64,000 nucleotides of DNA, taken from the NCBI GenBank assembly GCA_041397725.1, contig JAWKVZ010000001.1:62001-126000 (forward strand), given 5' to 3'. A model generated the notes under the pieces. The model saw only the letters and a program-made list of their open reading frames with translations, searched no databases and was not told the DNA's origin. Of the stretch, positions 1 through 8,316 are shown in pieces (the stretch's first letter is position 1; every line of letters starts with the position of its first letter). Source of the DNA: JAGRKR01 sp041397725. Lineage in GTDB: Bacteria; Pseudomonadota; Alphaproteobacteria; Rhizobiales; Hyphomicrobiaceae. The position numbers and the translations under genes are program-made.

Positions 1-86
1 CGCGGCCGCTCAAGGATGTCGTGGCGCTGGCGCCGGAGATCCTGGCGGGCAAGGTGCGCGGGCGCGTCGTCCTCGAGATCGCCTGA
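1..86 (+). CDS. C-terminal end of an MDR-family quinone oxidoreductase / acrylyl-CoA reductase (partial)
   Basis: Only the last 27 codons are present; the gene starts before the window. The readable tail ends LAPEILAGKVRGRVVLEIA followed by TGA at 84-86. This matches the usual ending of zinc-independent medium-chain reductases of the YhdH/AcuI type, where a helix and a G-(K/N)-V-x-G-R-(V/I)-V strand close the catalytic domain. That family uses NADPH to reduce acrylyl-CoA or quinones. The catalytic and nucleotide-binding parts lie outside the window, so the call rests on the tail alone. Confidence 0.6.
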   Translation, partial: RPLKDVVALAPEILAGKVRGRVVLEIA

Positions 87-100
87 GCCGCTGCCGCGCC

Positions 101-544
101 TCACAGGCGTTTGCGCATCAGCAACTCGTCGGAGAGGTCGAGGGCGAGGCCTTCGATGAGGCCGACCTCGACGTAGCCGTGAGCGCGATAGAACGCGGCG
201 GCGCGCGGGTTGTGGGTCGAGACGCAGAGGAAGAGGTTGCGGCGGCGGCCGCGCGATCGGGCTTCCAGCCAGGCGAGGACGGCGCTCCCGATGCCGAGGC
301 CCTGCCAGTCCGGCAGGACGGCCAGCAGGTTGAGGTAGGGACCGTGCAGGAAGGGGTCGCGCACGGCCACGACGCCGACGAGCCGGCCCCCGAGAGTGAT
401 TGCGAAGCGGTGACAGGCGGGGTCGTGATCCAGCAGGAAGCGCAGCAGATCGTCGGCCGGAATGGCCATGCGCTGCCACGGATCGATGGCGGCGAGGGCG
501 GTGGCGAGGCTCCGGGCGACGGGCGCAGTCAGTGCCTCCAGCAT
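101..544 (-). CDS. GNAT-family N-acetyltransferase
   Basis: A 147-aa protein with the GNAT fold. The acetyl-CoA binding segment V-L-P-D-W-Q-G-L-G-I-G-S lies around residues 76-87 and matches the Q/R-x-x-G-x-G/A motif. It is followed by the typical R-A-A-A-F-Y-R-A-H-G-Y helix and strand near residues 114-124. Such enzymes move an acetyl group from acetyl-CoA to an amine; the substrate cannot be read from sequence. The frame stays open far upstream, but that part is arginine/proline-rich and not protein-like. The ATG at 544 gives a normal GNAT length, and an in-frame ATG at 625 is an alternative. Confidence 0.75.
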   Translation of the reverse strand: MLEALTAPVARSLATALAAIDPWQRMAIPADDLLRFLLDHDPACHRFAITLGGRLVGVVAVRDPFLHGPYLNLLAVLPDWQGLGIGSAVLAWLEARSRGRRRNLFLCVSTHNPRAAAFYRAHGYVEVGLIEGLALDLSDELLMRKRL

Positions 545-798
545 CAGCACGGAACCTGCCTGGCCCACGCGCAGCAAGCCCAGCGCATGGCGCTCTGCGT
601 GGAAGAGCTCGTGGTCAGCGGGCATGAGGTGCAAAGGCCTGTTGCCGGCCGCTGGCAGTCGCCATCCGCGATGCCGATCGGCGGGCCGGTGTCGCCTGCA
701 CGCCTGTCGCCATGCTTGCAGGCCGCAGGGCGTCATAGTTTCATGCTCGAGACTTGGCAAGCCCGGCGCCGCAGTGGCCGTGGCGCGGAGGCGAGGCG

Positions 799-1689
799 AT
801 GAGCATGGACGTGGATTGGACGGGCCTGACGGCCGATACGCCCGAGCTTGGCGTGCACTACGTGCGGGCGGGGCGGGGAAAGCCGGTGGTGCTGTTGCAC
901 GGCTGGCCGGAATTCGCGCGGACGTGGCAACACACCCTGCCGGTGCTGGCGGAGCGGTTCGACGTTCTGGCTCCGGAATTGCGAGGCTTCGGCCGGACCG
1001 AAACCAAGGTCCCGCGCGCGACGGGCGGCTCGCCACCCCAGCTTCTGGCCCGCGATCTCCGCGATTTCGCCGACGCCGTCGGGCTCTCGCGCTTCGCCAT
1101 CGTCTCGCACGATGTCGGCGCAGCCGTGGCACACACGTTTGCGCTGGCCTATCCGGAGCGGGTCTCGGCGCTCTTCTTCTTCAACTGCCCCTATCCCGGC
1201 ATCGGCAAGCGCTGGGGCGAGCCCGCGCATGCGCCGGAGACCTGGTATCAGCAGTTCCACCAGAAGGACTTCGCCGCCGCCCTGGTCGGCTCGAGCCGCG
1301 AGGCCTGCCGCATCTACCTCAGCCACTTCCTTTCGCACTGGTCCCGCGATCCCCACGCCTTCGACGGCGTGCTGGAGGAGTGGGTGGACAACTTCATGCG
1401 GCCGGGCAACCTCCAGGGCGGCTTCGACTGGTACGTCGGCGTCTCACGCCTGCGACGCCAGCTCATGCTGGAGGGGGCGCCGCCCATGCCCCAGGTCAGT
1501 GCGCCCTCGCGGTTCCTCTGGGGGCGCCACGATCCCGTGCTCAAGGTGGAGTGGGTCGACCGGCTGCCCGACTATTTCACGTCGCCCGAAATCGAGATCG
1601 CGGAGGAAGCCGGCCACTTCGTGCATTTCGAGCAGCCCGCGCTCGCGAACGCACGCATTCTCGAGTTCCTGGCTCGCGTCCTCGGCTGA
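799..1689 (+). CDS. Alpha/beta hydrolase, epoxide-hydrolase-like
   Basis: A 296-aa cytoplasmic enzyme of the alpha/beta-hydrolase fold. The oxyanion-hole HGW motif is at residues 34-36. The nucleophile elbow S-H-D-V-G has Asp105 where lipases have Ser, which is the pattern of epoxide hydrolases and haloalkane dehalogenases. An acid is seen at about Asp245 (G-R-H-D) and the catalytic His at about 273 (A-G-H-F). These form an Asp-Asp-His type triad. Epoxide hydrolases open epoxides to diols; dehalogenase or fluoroacetate dehalogenase activity is the main alternative. The ATG at 799 is chosen because GGAGG sits just upstream; an earlier in-frame ATG at 754 has no support. Confidence 0.85.
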   Translation: MSMDVDWTGLTADTPELGVHYVRAGRGKPVVLLHGWPEFARTWQHTLPVLAERFDVLAPELRGFGRTETKVPRATGGSPPQLLARDLRDFADAVGLSRFAIVSHDVGAAVAHTFALAYPERVSALFFFNCPYPGIGKRWGEPAHAPETWYQQFHQKDFAAALVGSSREACRIYLSHFLSHWSRDPHAFDGVLEEWVDNFMRPGNLQGGFDWYVGVSRLRRQLMLEGAPPMPQVSAPSRFLWGRHDPVLKVEWVDRLPDYFTSPEIEIAEEAGHFVHFEQPALANARILEFLARVLG

Positions 1690-1697
1690 GACCCGCC

Positions 1698-2510
1698 TCA
1701 GCGCCCGCTGAATTTCGGCTTGCGCTTCTCCAGGAAGGCGCGGCGGCCCTCGGCGTAGTCCTCGCTCATGAAGCAGGCTTCGACGAGCGCATCGAGGGCG
1801 GCGAAATCGGCGTTCTCCGGCTTGGCGACCAGTTCGTCGATGGAACGCTTGGCGGCCAGCACGGAGAGTGGCGCGTTCTCGGCGATGGCCGCGGCCGTCT
1901 CCATCACGGCGGCACGCAGGCGCTCGGACGGCACGACGCGGTTGAGCAGTCCCATGGCGCGGGCCTCGTCGTGGTCGAAACGCCGTCCCGTGTAGAGCAA
2001 CTCCTTGGCGGCGGCCGCGGAGACGACGCCGAGCAGGGGTTTCACCCAGCGCGGATTGTAGCCGATGCCGAGCTTGGCGGCGGGGATGGCGAACTGCGAG
2101 CCTTCCGCAGCGATACGCAGATCGCAACAGGCGGCGACCTCGAGCGCGCCGCCCATGCAGAAGCCGCGGATCATCGCGATGGTCGGCTTGGAGCTGGCGG
2201 CAAGCACCTCGAAGGCCTCGTGGTTGAGCTCGTCATACTCGCGAACCTGGGCGCCGGCGCGGTTCGTCTCGAACTCGGAGATGTCGGCGCCCGCCGAGAA
2301 GGCGCGCTCGCCCTCGCCGCGAAACACGACGACGCGCACGGCGGCATCGGCTTCTGCCGCCCGGATGAGGCGCGGCAGCGCGCGCCACATGTCGGCCGTG
2401 AAGGCGTTCATACGCGTGGGATTGTCGATCACGATCCAGCGAACGGCTCCCTCGTCCTCCGTGCGCAAGCGGCCCGGCGCCGGACGGGATGTTGAAGACG
2501 TCTCTGCCAT
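1698..2510 (-). CDS. Enoyl-CoA hydratase/isomerase family protein (crotonase fold)
   Basis: A 270-aa crotonase-superfamily protein. The CoA/oxyanion-hole motif A-F-S-A-G-A-D-I appears near residue 70 and the second oxyanion motif G-F-C-M-G-G-A near residue 118. The Glu equivalent to rat crotonase Glu144 is kept (G-G-A-L-E-V). The second catalytic Glu (position 164 in the rat enzyme) appears replaced: the segment reads F-A-I-P-A-A-K-L-G-I-G-Y. Simple hydration of enoyl-CoA is therefore uncertain, and isomerase, hydrolase or lyase chemistry is possible. ATGs at 2528 and 2510 are both possible starts; 2510 has an AAGG-type site at a fair distance. It is convergent with the hydrolase gene before it. 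Confidence 0.85.
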   Translation of the reverse strand: MAETSSTSRPAPGRLRTEDEGAVRWIVIDNPTRMNAFTADMWRALPRLIRAAEADAAVRVVVFRGEGERAFSAGADISEFETNRAGAQVREYDELNHEAFEVLAASSKPTIAMIRGFCMGGALEVAACCDLRIAAEGSQFAIPAAKLGIGYNPRWVKPLLGVVSAAAAKELLYTGRRFDHDEARAMGLLNRVVPSERLRAAVMETAAAIAENAPLSVLAAKRSIDELVAKPENADFAALDALVEACFMSEDYAEGRRAFLEKRKPKFSGR

Positions 2511-2754
2511 CTCGTGATACCTTTTCATGGAGTTGCGGCGCTTGAGTACACGCCGCGGGCGCCTCGGCGCAAGCCCGGTCGGTGAGGCAGGCGGCGGCAA
2601 CCACGGCGGCGTTGGACGATTGACTTAGGCCGAGGCCCCTTGTTACGTGGGGCAGGCACCCGGATGCAGGCGACTGCGTCCAGGCCGAAACGTGCATGAG
2701 CTGCCGGCGGACGGAGCCGGCGATGCGGGATCGGCCACAGGAAAGGAGCCCGAC

Positions 2755-3597
2755 ATGCCTAACGGCGGCGCACTGGCCCAGGCGAAGAGCACGCTTTCCT
2801 CGTGCGATCCGATGTGGACGGCGATCCGTGCCGAGGCCGAGGCCGCCATGGCGGCGGAGCCGGCGCTCGGCGGTTTCATCTTTGCGACCGTGCTCAGTCA
2901 CGCGCGTCTCGAGGATGCGGTCTGCCATCGACTCGCGCAGCGGCTCAATCATTCCGACGTGGACGCCGGCCTTATCAATCAGACGTTCCAGGATGTTCTC
3001 GAGGCGCATCCGGCCATCAGCGGCATGTTCCGGGCGGATCTTGCCGCCGTCGTCGATCGCGATCCGGCGTGCAGCCGCTATATCGAGCCGCTGCTCTACT
3101 TCAAGGGCTTCCATTCCCTGGTCACGCACAGGTTCGCCCACGTGCTGTGGAACCACGGGCGGAGGGACTTCGCCCTCTACCTGCAGAGCCAGAGTTCGCG
3201 CATCTTCTCGGTCGACATCCATCCGGCCGCGCGCATCGGCCAGGGCATCATGATCGATCACGCGAGCGGCGTGGTCATCGGCGAGACGGCAGTCGTCGGC
3301 GACAATACTTCGCTCCTGCACAACGTCACGCTCGGGGGCAGCGGCAAGTCCGTCGGCGACCGGCATCCCAAGATCGGCAGGAACGTGATGATCGGCGCCG
3401 GCGCCAAGGTGCTCGGCAACATTTCGGTCGGGGACTGCTCCCGTATCGCGGCGGGCAGCGTCGTCCTGAAGGATGTGCCGGCCAAGACCACGGTCGCCGG
3501 CGTGCCTGCGCGCGTCGTCGGACCGGCCGGCTGCCCGGAGCCCGGGCGGTCGATGGATCAGATGCTGGCGGAGGCGCTGGCCGACGCGGAAATCTGA
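2755..3597 (+). CDS. cysE: Serine O-acetyltransferase
   Basis: A 280-aa enzyme that acetylates L-serine with acetyl-CoA, the step before cysteine synthase. The N-terminal helical domain (about residues 15-130) is followed by a left-handed beta-helix of hexapeptide repeats (about 145-250). The catalytic region reads I-M-I-D-H-A-S-G-V-V-I-G-E-T, containing the conserved His/Asp, and N-V-T-L-G-G-S follows. The C-terminal tail, normally the site of cysteine feedback inhibition, is present. AGGAG lies 8 nt before the ATG at 2755. The DUF3126 gene follows on the same strand, an arrangement I know from rhizobia. Confidence 0.95.
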   Translation: MPNGGALAQAKSTLSSCDPMWTAIRAEAEAAMAAEPALGGFIFATVLSHARLEDAVCHRLAQRLNHSDVDAGLINQTFQDVLEAHPAISGMFRADLAAVVDRDPACSRYIEPLLYFKGFHSLVTHRFAHVLWNHGRRDFALYLQSQSSRIFSVDIHPAARIGQGIMIDHASGVVIGETAVVGDNTSLLHNVTLGGSGKSVGDRHPKIGRNVMIGAGAKVLGNISVGDCSRIAAGSVVLKDVPAKTTVAGVPARVVGPAGCPEPGRSMDQMLAEALADAEI

Positions 3598-3717
3598 GGC
3601 AATCGCGGGGGCGCGCCAAGACCGATGCAGCAGGGCGCGGGGCCGCTGGCGCCGAGCCTAACGCCCTGGCTGGCCGACCGACGCCAGATTAATTACCCAG
3701 ACAGGAGAAAGAGCACC

Positions 3718-3930
3718 GTGCGCAACGATATTCCCAGGCTGCAACGCTTCCTGCAGCAGCGCTTTGGACTGACGACCATCGAGGTCAGGCCCGCCGGCAA
3801 GAAGACCGACATGGCCGAGGTCTACATCAAGGACGAGTTCATCGGCACCATCACGCGAGACGACGAGGACGAAGAGACGACGTTCTATTTCGAGATGCCG
3901 ATCCTGGAGGTCGATTTCGAGGGCGTGTGA
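3718..3930 (+). CDS. DUF3126 family small protein
   Basis: A 70-aa acidic protein starting at a GTG (3718) with AGGAG 10 nt upstream. The longer upstream ATG has no ribosome site. It begins RNDIPRLQRFLQQRFG and ends in an acidic, aromatic segment (D-D-E-D-E-E-T-T-F-Y-F). This fits the short DUF3126 family, found in Hyphomicrobiales and often next to cysE. The function is unknown. Its place 120 nt after cysE on the same strand suggests co-transcription with cysteine synthesis. Confidence 0.8.
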   Translation: MRNDIPRLQRFLQQRFGLTTIEVRPAGKKTDMAEVYIKDEFIGTITRDDEDEETTFYFEMPILEVDFEGV

Positions 3931-4022
3931 CGGTTCGAGGCGATCGCTGATGCACCGGCGCTGCCGGTGATGTCGAGACGTGGCGGGAGCCGACGCTCCG
4001 AGCAGAGCGAGGGAATGCAGCA

Positions 4023-4553
4023 ATGACGATCTACCAGCTTGACGATCGCCGCGTCGTGACGCCGAGCGATGGCCGCTATTGGGTGGCCCCGACGGCCTCG
4101 GTCATGGGCAACGTGCGCATCGACCAGGATGCCAGCATCTGGTTCGGCGCGGTGCTGCGGGGCGACAACGAGCTCATCCACTTGTGCGAGCGCGTCAACA
4201 TCCAGGACGGCTCGGTGCTCCACACGGACCCGGGGTTCCCGATGACGCTGCACGCCGATGTCACCGTCGGCCACATGGCGATGCTGCACGGCTGCACGGT
4301 CGAGGCGGGCAGCCTGATCGGCATCGGCGCCATCGTGCTCAACGGCGCGCGGATCGGCGCGGGCTCACTGGTCGGCGCCCATTCGCTCATTCCGGAAGGC
4401 AAGGTCATCCCGCCGCGGTCGCTGGTGGTCGGGGCCCCCGGGCGAGTGGTTCGACAACTCAAGGACGACGAGGTCGAGCGCCTTTTGCGCACGGCGGCCA
4501 ACTACGTCCGCAATTCCCAGCGCTATGCCAAGGGACTGAAGCCGCAGACCTGA
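4023..4553 (+). CDS. Gamma-class carbonic anhydrase family protein
   Basis: A 176-aa left-handed beta-helix protein built from hexapeptide repeats, with a C-terminal helix from about residue 145. Three metal-binding histidines of the family are readable: one in S-V-L-H-T-D-P-G (about residue 65) and two in V-T-V-G-H-M-A-M-L-H-G (about 80-88). This is the YrdA/CaiE/PaaY group, a trimeric fold with zinc or iron at subunit interfaces. Members hydrate CO2 or act as thioesterase-like accessory proteins, so the real activity is open. It lies 92 nt after the DUF3126 gene on the same strand. Confidence 0.9.
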   Translation: MTIYQLDDRRVVTPSDGRYWVAPTASVMGNVRIDQDASIWFGAVLRGDNELIHLCERVNIQDGSVLHTDPGFPMTLHADVTVGHMAMLHGCTVEAGSLIGIGAIVLNGARIGAGSLVGAHSLIPEGKVIPPRSLVVGAPGRVVRQLKDDEVERLLRTAANYVRNSQRYAKGLKPQT

Positions 4554-4643
4554 AGCGGCTCGGAACCGCTTTGCCTCCACCCGCAGGTGTGCGGGGGTGC
4601 ATCGCGCGTCAGCCAGAAGCGTTGCGCGCCGCTGGCCGGGAGA

Positions 4644-5348
4644 TCATGGCCGCTTTCGGACACCCGCGATCGACAACGGGCTCTGAGGCCAGTTCGGGTC
4701 GAGCGAAACCCACACGTTCGGGTTCATGAAGGACTGCCGCATCAGCATCTTGTACGGCGTCTTGCTCCATAGGCGGATGTCGTCAGTCTTGTTGTCGAGA
4801 ATGAAGTCGCCGAGGTGGGTGCGCACGGTCAAGACGGCATGACCATCGCCAACCTCATCCCGCACGACGGTCAGTAGCAGCGCACTGGTTGGCCAGCCCT
4901 GGGCGATCAGCATCTTGCGCTTCAGGAGGGCATAGTCCTCGCAGTCGCCCTTGCGGCGTGCGTCCGGCAGCGTCCAGTACTCCACCTCGCCGTAGAGCTC
5001 CTTGTCCGTCGCCGGCTCGATCGTGCGGTTGACGGTACGATTGATGGCGTCGAGCGCGCTCAGTCGGGCAGGCGTGGCCTCGACGCGCTCGAGCTCGGCG
5101 CCGGCGGGGCGGCACTCCTCGGCATTGCGGCTGCAGAAGCGGAGGTAGCCATAGGGAGCTTCGGCCTGCCCGTAGATGCGCATGAACGCTTTGGGCGATG
5201 GGAGTTGCAGGCTGTGACGCACCGGCAGCGTGGCGTGGGCCACGCGCATCTCGCGCGATTTCTTGGGGGCGATGTCATCGGCGCGCGCAGAGACGGTGGA
5301 CTGCACTAGTGCCAGAAGACAAATCAGTGACGCCGACTTGACTGACAT
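4644..5348 (-). CDS. Transglutaminase-like cysteine peptidase, LapG-related, secreted
   Basis: A 234-aa protein with a Sec signal peptide (about 1-23, ending S-A-R-A-D). The mature part has the bacterial transglutaminase-like cysteine proteinase fold (Peptidase_C93). The catalytic Cys is in R-K-G-D-C-E-D-Y-A, the His in G-D-G-H-A-V-L and the Asp in F-I-L-D-N. LapG, the best-known member, is a periplasmic protease that cuts a surface adhesin and is held inactive by a c-di-GMP-sensing partner. No LapD-like gene is present here, but a double-PilZ gene lies next to it on the same strand. The start at 5348 has GAGG upstream; the TTG four codons earlier is less likely. Confidence 0.85.
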   Translation of the reverse strand: MSVKSASLICLLALVQSTVSARADDIAPKKSREMRVAHATLPVRHSLQLPSPKAFMRIYGQAEAPYGYLRFCSRNAEECRPAGAELERVEATPARLSALDAINRTVNRTIEPATDKELYGEVEYWTLPDARRKGDCEDYALLKRKMLIAQGWPTSALLLTVVRDEVGDGHAVLTVRTHLGDFILDNKTDDIRLWSKTPYKMLMRQSFMNPNVWVSLDPNWPQSPLSIAGVRKRP

Positions 5349-5598
5349 ACGCGACCTCAAGACATTACACGGTGCAATACTAGGCTGCGGTTGTGCTTAT
5401 AGTGGACAGTTGTTAATACTCTAGGGCAGAAGGGTTTAATTTAGTCTGAACATCGGCTTGGCGAACCACCTGTCATACTGAGCCGGCCAAGGTGCGCGCG
5501 TACGGTGTTGTCCGGCGCTTCTGCGGTGGTTCCCAGCTCCAGTCGGACGGCAGCAGCGGCCAGAGTGCAGGGTGCGCGGGATGGCTGAGCGGTTGGCG

Positions 5599-6228
5599 TC
5601 AGCCGAAGTAGCGCCGCAAGGCCGCGGGGTTCTGGATGTCGATGAACTGCACGCCGATGCCGTAGTCGTGATGGCGCACGACTTTGGCGCGCAGGCGGCC
5701 GAGCGTGATTTCCTGGCCGAGCGGTGGGCGGGCGCTGGTGGCCACGGAGGCGCCGGAGATCGAGATGTCGAGGATCTGCACTTCGATGACGATGCCCTCC
5801 GCCAGCTTGAGCTGGCTATGGGTGTTATCCGGCACGACGCGTTCGTGGCGGCGCTCGTCGGTGGGGTCGAGGATCTCGCGGTTGATGAACCACGTCAGCT
5901 GGGCCGCAAGCTTCTCGCGTTTGTGCTGGGTGACGGCGAGGCGCATGCCGAACCCGCCCTCGAAGGGACGGACGACGGACCCCTCGATGCCACCGATCTG
6001 GTCGAAGTAGGCGATGATGCGCTCGCCGACCTCCACCTCGGTCGGGCACATGAGCGAGGCCCCACCTACGGAAATGTCCGTAAGTTTGCAGGGATACTCG
6101 TGCCGGTTCTCGCGCATGAAGCGCCCGAGAAGTGTGATGTGGATGCGCTTGTGGCGGCGCCTGTCGGCGAGGATGCGAGCAGTCGACGTCTGGGGACGGC
6201 GGGCGAAGCTCGGGATGCTGACGGACAT
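5599..6228 (-). CDS. Protein with two PilZ domains
   Basis: A 209-aa protein that appears to hold two PilZ units. The first has R-R-R-H-K-R at about residues 23-28 and D-I-S-V-G-G near 52. The second has R-R-H-E-R near 126 and D-I-S-I-S-G near 155. The R-x-x-x-R and D/N-x-S-x-x-G pairs are the c-di-GMP contacts of PilZ domains, and both units keep them. There is no membrane segment or other effector domain. It likely relays c-di-GMP levels to motility, polysaccharide or adhesion functions. The LapG-like peptidase gene lies downstream on the same strand with a 250-nt AT-richer gap. Confidence 0.85.
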   Translation of the reverse strand: MSVSIPSFARRPQTSTARILADRRRHKRIHITLLGRFMRENRHEYPCKLTDISVGGASLMCPTEVEVGERIIAYFDQIGGIEGSVVRPFEGGFGMRLAVTQHKREKLAAQLTWFINREILDPTDERRHERVVPDNTHSQLKLAEGIVIEVQILDISISGASVATSARPPLGQEITLGRLRAKVVRHHDYGIGVQFIDIQNPAALRRYFG

Positions 6229-6426
6229 GCTTTGCCTAATCGCTGACGCTGGGGACGAAATGCGTGAGCGAACGCAATCTCAGGTAGATGGATTGGGCAC
6301 GCCTTCGCTGTGCCACAACTATGAATGTCCCTACTTAATGAAGTGCTAAGATGGGACGCTGACGCAACGTTAGGGTGTAAAAAGATTGAGCGAAGCAATC
6401 GGTAGTCGTATCGGTTTGTGCAACCA

Positions 6427-7068
6427 CTACTCCGAGGGGTCGCTGTCGAGCCGGGAGAGACCGCCTTCGTAGACCCGGAACCTGCGCCGATCCACCTGGA
6501 CGAGACGGCCGGCTTCCTCCGGCGAGACCGTTGGGACCGTCGCTCCCATGCGGCGCACGATGGAATGGGGCCGCCCGTCCGGCCAGACCAGTTCATGCAT
6601 CAGCAGTCGCAGCCGGCTCACGCGTTCGGTGCCAAGCCAGGCCGGGGGGTCGATGGCGCTCATGGAGCCGAGGAAGCGCGTGATCGTCTGCTGCGTGTGC
6701 AGGAGCGGCAGCAGGACGGCTTCGAACCCGGCACGGCGGCCATCCACGGATTCGAGCTCGAAGGAGAGGATGCCGACGGCGCCCTGGTCCACCATGGAGC
6801 CGAGCTGGCGGGTCAGGATCAGGCGGTCCATGTCCTGCCACAGGTCGAGGAAGTTGCTGCCCCGGAACTCGCGCCCGAAGTGCTCGCAGATGCGGGTGCC
6901 GGCGAGGCGGAAACGGTAACAGTTCTGGTCGATGCACTCGAGGATGAAGGTCTCGGGCAGAATGTGGGCGATCTGCGCCGGTTCGATCTCGAACCGGCGC
7001 GGGGCCAGACGATGTGCTCGGACTTCGTTCCAGTAGGAGAAGAGCACCTGGTTCGTTCGCTGCTTCAT
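6427..7068 (-). CDS. PAS-domain protein (PAS_5 type)
   Basis: A 213-aa cytoplasmic protein. Residues about 15-150 look like the PAS_5 group found widely in Alphaproteobacteria (F-Y-W-N-E-V-R-like start, then I-L-P-E-T-F-I-L-E and F-R-L-A-G-T-R-I-C). No kinase, cyclase or DNA-binding domain is attached. The ligand and output are unknown; stand-alone PAS proteins of this kind are often assigned to signal sensing next to cyclic-di-GMP proteins. It sits upstream of the double-PilZ gene on the same strand with a 198-nt spacer, and is divergent from the rhomboid gene. Confidence 0.8.
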   Translation of the reverse strand: MKQRTNQVLFSYWNEVRAHRLAPRRFEIEPAQIAHILPETFILECIDQNCYRFRLAGTRICEHFGREFRGSNFLDLWQDMDRLILTRQLGSMVDQGAVGILSFELESVDGRRAGFEAVLLPLLHTQQTITRFLGSMSAIDPPAWLGTERVSRLRLLMHELVWPDGRPHSIVRRMGATVPTVSPEEAGRLVQVDRRRFRVYEGGLSRLDSDPSE

Positions 7069-7297
7069 GGGTGGGGTCTGGACGCCGCTTGGTAATGATG
7101 CTTCGGTGCGTACCGTTCAAAGGGCGTCGTCGGCGTGTTCCAGCTTGGAACGCAGACGTGCCGGCTGGGTCCGCTCGCAGGGAAAAAGCAGGTTCCATGC
7201 CACCGGCCCTGCGGCCCGGCGCCCCCGTCGGGGGAGCGCTGCGGTCGGTCGGGCAAGGGCGGTGCGCGGGCGGTGTCGTCCGATAACGGAGGGTCTG

Positions 7298-8014
7298 GTG
7301 ACGGCAAGAGAGCCGATTTTCAACGTGCCGGGCGTCGTCGTCGCCATGCTGGGGCTGGTGCTTGCCGTGCATGTCGGGCGCAGTTTCCTGGGGGAGGCGG
7401 CCGACGAGCGGGTGCTGTTGACTTTGGCCTTCATACCCGCGCGTTTCAGTGGCGAGGCGGCCCAGTGGCCGGGCGCGCCCTGGGCTGCGTACACGTCCTT
7501 GCTGACGCACATGCTCGTGCATGCCAACTGGACGCATCTGTTCGTCAACGGTGCCTGGTTTCTGGCCTTCGGTGGGGCGGTGGCGCGGCGGCTTGGCACG
7601 GTGCGGCTGGTGGGCTTCACCATCTTCACGGGGCTCGTGGCGATCGCGTGCTACTGGGCGCTCCATGTCGGCGGCCGCAGCCCCGTGGTGGGCGCGTCCG
7701 GCGCCGTCTCCGGTCTGATGGCCGGCGCCTTCCGCTTTTTCTTCGTAGCGATGCGGCTCGGTGGCGCGCGCCAGCTCGCCGAGGATATCGGCTCGGTGCC
7801 GCGTGTGAGCGTCGTCGATACCCTCAAGGACCGTCAGGTCATGACGATCACCGGCGTCTTCATCGCTCTCAACCTCGTTGCAGCCCTGCTCGGCGAGGCG
7901 TTGACCGAGGGGGGCGCGATCGCCTGGGAAGCCCACATTGGCGGCTTTCTCGCGGGCCTGCTCGGCTTCGGTCTGTTCGACCGCCAGACCGGTCCCGCGC
8001 TGGAGGGGCGTTAG
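7298..8014 (+). CDS. Rhomboid-family intramembrane serine protease
   Basis: A 238-aa membrane protein with about six hydrophobic segments. The L1-loop/TM2 region H-M-L-V-H-A-N-W-T-H-L-F-V-N is typical of rhomboids. The catalytic Ser is in G-A-S-G-A-V-S-G and the catalytic His in W-E-A-H-I-G-G, giving the Ser-His dyad of these proteases. Rhomboids cut single transmembrane helices within the membrane; the substrate is unknown. The GTG at 7298 is preferred because GGAGGG lies 5 nt before it, and upstream in-frame sequence is arginine-rich and not protein-like. Confidence 0.9.
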   Translation: MTAREPIFNVPGVVVAMLGLVLAVHVGRSFLGEAADERVLLTLAFIPARFSGEAAQWPGAPWAAYTSLLTHMLVHANWTHLFVNGAWFLAFGGAVARRLGTVRLVGFTIFTGLVAIACYWALHVGGRSPVVGASGAVSGLMAGAFRFFFVAMRLGGARQLAEDIGSVPRVSVVDTLKDRQVMTITGVFIALNLVAALLGEALTEGGAIAWEAHIGGFLAGLLGFGLFDRQTGPALEGR

Positions 8015-8316
8015 ACGCACAAGCGGCATTTCGCGGTGCACAGGTGGGGTCTTGTCGTCACGCGCCGATCCCCTCATCATGAGCGCGGGACAGCGCGCAC
8101 GGGCCGTGCAGGTGTCCGATGTGTCGATGAGAGGTCGTCCCCGACGTGAGCGGGGCCTCCAGAAGTCGTCCTGCCCCGGCCTGAAAGCGGCACGCGCGAC
8201 ACCCGCAGGCACCGGCTGGCGCAGCAGCCCGTGCAACCGCTCACGAGCGATGGCCGTCGGCGTGCGTCCGACGAGCCTATCAGCCTGCCAACGGCATGTT
8301 TGGGAGGAACCTTGCA
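8015..8316. other. Intergenic region, no gene seen
   Basis: About 300 nt between the rhomboid and CBS genes, both on the plus strand. No ORF with a ribosome site and no strong hairpin was found. The last 15 nt hold the GGGAGG site of the CBS gene. Confidence 0.4.

Noticed and set aside
545..1132. Upstream extension of the GNAT gene on the minus strand
   Set aside because: It is an Arg/Pro-rich reading antisense to the hydrolase gene, unlike a protein domain; the GNAT fold is complete without it.
462..2495. 677-aa open frame on the plus strand
   Set aside because: It runs out of frame through the hydrolase gene and antisense to the crotonase gene; its composition is that of GC-rich shadow frames.
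5570..5600. tRNA-like sequence GGATGGCTGAGCGGTT
   Set aside because: Resembles a D-arm of tRNA-Leu/Ser but no acceptor, anticodon or T-arm follows; it is only the end region of the PilZ gene.
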